Positions 6,818 to 6,945 of a stretch of 6,945 bases of DNA are shown here, piece after piece. Under the pieces are notes generated by a model. It saw only the letters and a program-made list of their open reading frames with translations, was not told the origin of the DNA and did no database searches. Both the position numbers and the translations under genes were made by a program. Source of the DNA: Porphyromonadaceae bacterium UBA7572 (GTDB lineage Bacteria > Bacteroidota > Bacteroidia > Bacteroidales > Muribaculaceae); NCBI GenBank assembly GCA_002476625.1, contig DLLC01000068.1:48977-55921 (forward strand). Direction: 5' to 3'. Position 1 is the first letter of the stretch, and every line of letters starts with the position of its first letter.

Positions 6818-6848
6818 ATAGTTTTGTGGTACTGTACCACAAAACTAT
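6818..6848. repeat. 31-base palindrome with embedded -7 boxes on both strands; probable operator
   Basis: Two perfect 15-base arms, ATAGTTTTGTGGTAC and its complement, flank a single T at 6833. Each arm includes TAGTTTTG, a TAnnTTTG match: plus strand 6819-6826, minus strand 6847-6840. A further copy of TGTACCACAAA lies at 6856-6866, in direct orientation and 23 bases from the copy at 6833-6843. The layout fits a dimeric repressor site with an extra half-site overlapping a promoter. A hairpin in RNA or a mobile-element end is the alternative. No -33 TTTG is present at ideal spacing on either strand. Confidence 0.5.
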
Positions 6849-6945
6849 GGAAAAGTGTACCACAAATGCCCTATATTTTTGCCGTTTTTTGAAACAAAAT
6901 GGCGGAACCGTAAATATTAAATACTTTTTCCTGACTTCGTCATTG
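6847..6945 (+). CDS. possible 5' end of an unrecognised gene, cut by the window edge
   Basis: An ATG at 6847, overlapping the last two bases of the palindrome, opens a frame of 33 codons that reaches the right edge without a stop. The peptide starts MEKCTTNALYFCRFLKQNGG and continues with a basic-aromatic stretch; I do not recognise a family. The -7 match at 6819-6826 would start a transcript about 15 bases upstream, which is short but possible. Codon content is AT-rich, unlike the kor genes. In DNA of this composition an open run of 33 codons is not rare by chance, so this is a weak call supported mainly by its position after an operator-like palindrome. Confidence 0.3.
   Translation, partial: MEKCTTNALYFCRFLKQNGGTVNIKYFFLTSSL

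Larger units (their letters stand above)
6500..6945. other. 446-base right-end intergenic region
   Basis: After the kor terminator the DNA contains a C7 tract directly joined to an A9 tract (6653-6668), a hairpin at 6726-6750, a very AT-rich stretch (about 6775-6820) and a palindrome at 6818-6848. Apart from the open frame entering at 6847, no frame here has the look of a gene. The frame of about 67 codons starting at 6557 begins inside the terminator stem and has low-complexity composition, so it is not called. Confidence 0.6.

Noticed and set aside
1..6945. CRISPR arrays, tRNA or rRNA genes, transposase genes, and defence or phage genes.
   Set aside because: No regularly spaced repeats, tRNA-like cloverleaf, rRNA sequence or recognisable protein of these classes was seen in either strand.

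Overview
The window looks like chromosomal DNA from an anaerobic member of the Bacteroidales. Three things point there. Promoters match the Bacteroidetes -7 element TAnnTTTG, once with a -33 TTTG at correct spacing. Genes lack strong Shine-Dalgarno sequences, with one internal exception. One secreted protein ends in a tail resembling the type IX secretion (T9SS) C-terminal domain. The genus cannot be fixed from this stretch; a Muribaculaceae- or Prevotellaceae-like relative is a guess. Coding DNA is moderately GC-rich and the gaps are AT-rich.

Layout. Positions 1-1128 (minus strand) hold a two-gene unit: a small DUF486 membrane protein, overlapped by four bases (ATGA) with an EamA/DMT-family transporter that runs off the left edge. 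A short divergent promoter region (1129-1347) leads to a 466-residue secreted right-handed beta-helix protein (1348-2748, plus), followed by a clear intrinsic terminator. A small PspC-domain membrane protein (2906-3148, minus) comes next. A gap of about 470 bases then contains a promoter and an unusually long leader for the main operon, korA-korB (3621-6499, plus). These encode a 2-oxoacid:ferredoxin oxidoreductase with a fused gamma-alpha subunit and a beta subunit that binds thiamine diphosphate and iron-sulfur. The operon ends in an intrinsic terminator.

The last 350 bases are AT-rich. They hold a hairpin that reads as a terminator for the minus strand, a 31-base palindrome carrying Bacteroidetes -7 boxes on both strands with a third half-site nearby, and an open frame that starts at the palindrome's edge and runs off the right end.

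The two kor genes make one enzyme, which couples oxidative decarboxylation of a 2-oxoacid (2-oxoglutarate is most likely) to ferredoxin reduction, or works in reverse as a carboxylase. The other genes have no evident functional link to it. I see no new multi-gene system. The parts least explained by ordinary annotation are the palindrome region at the right end and the long kor leader.
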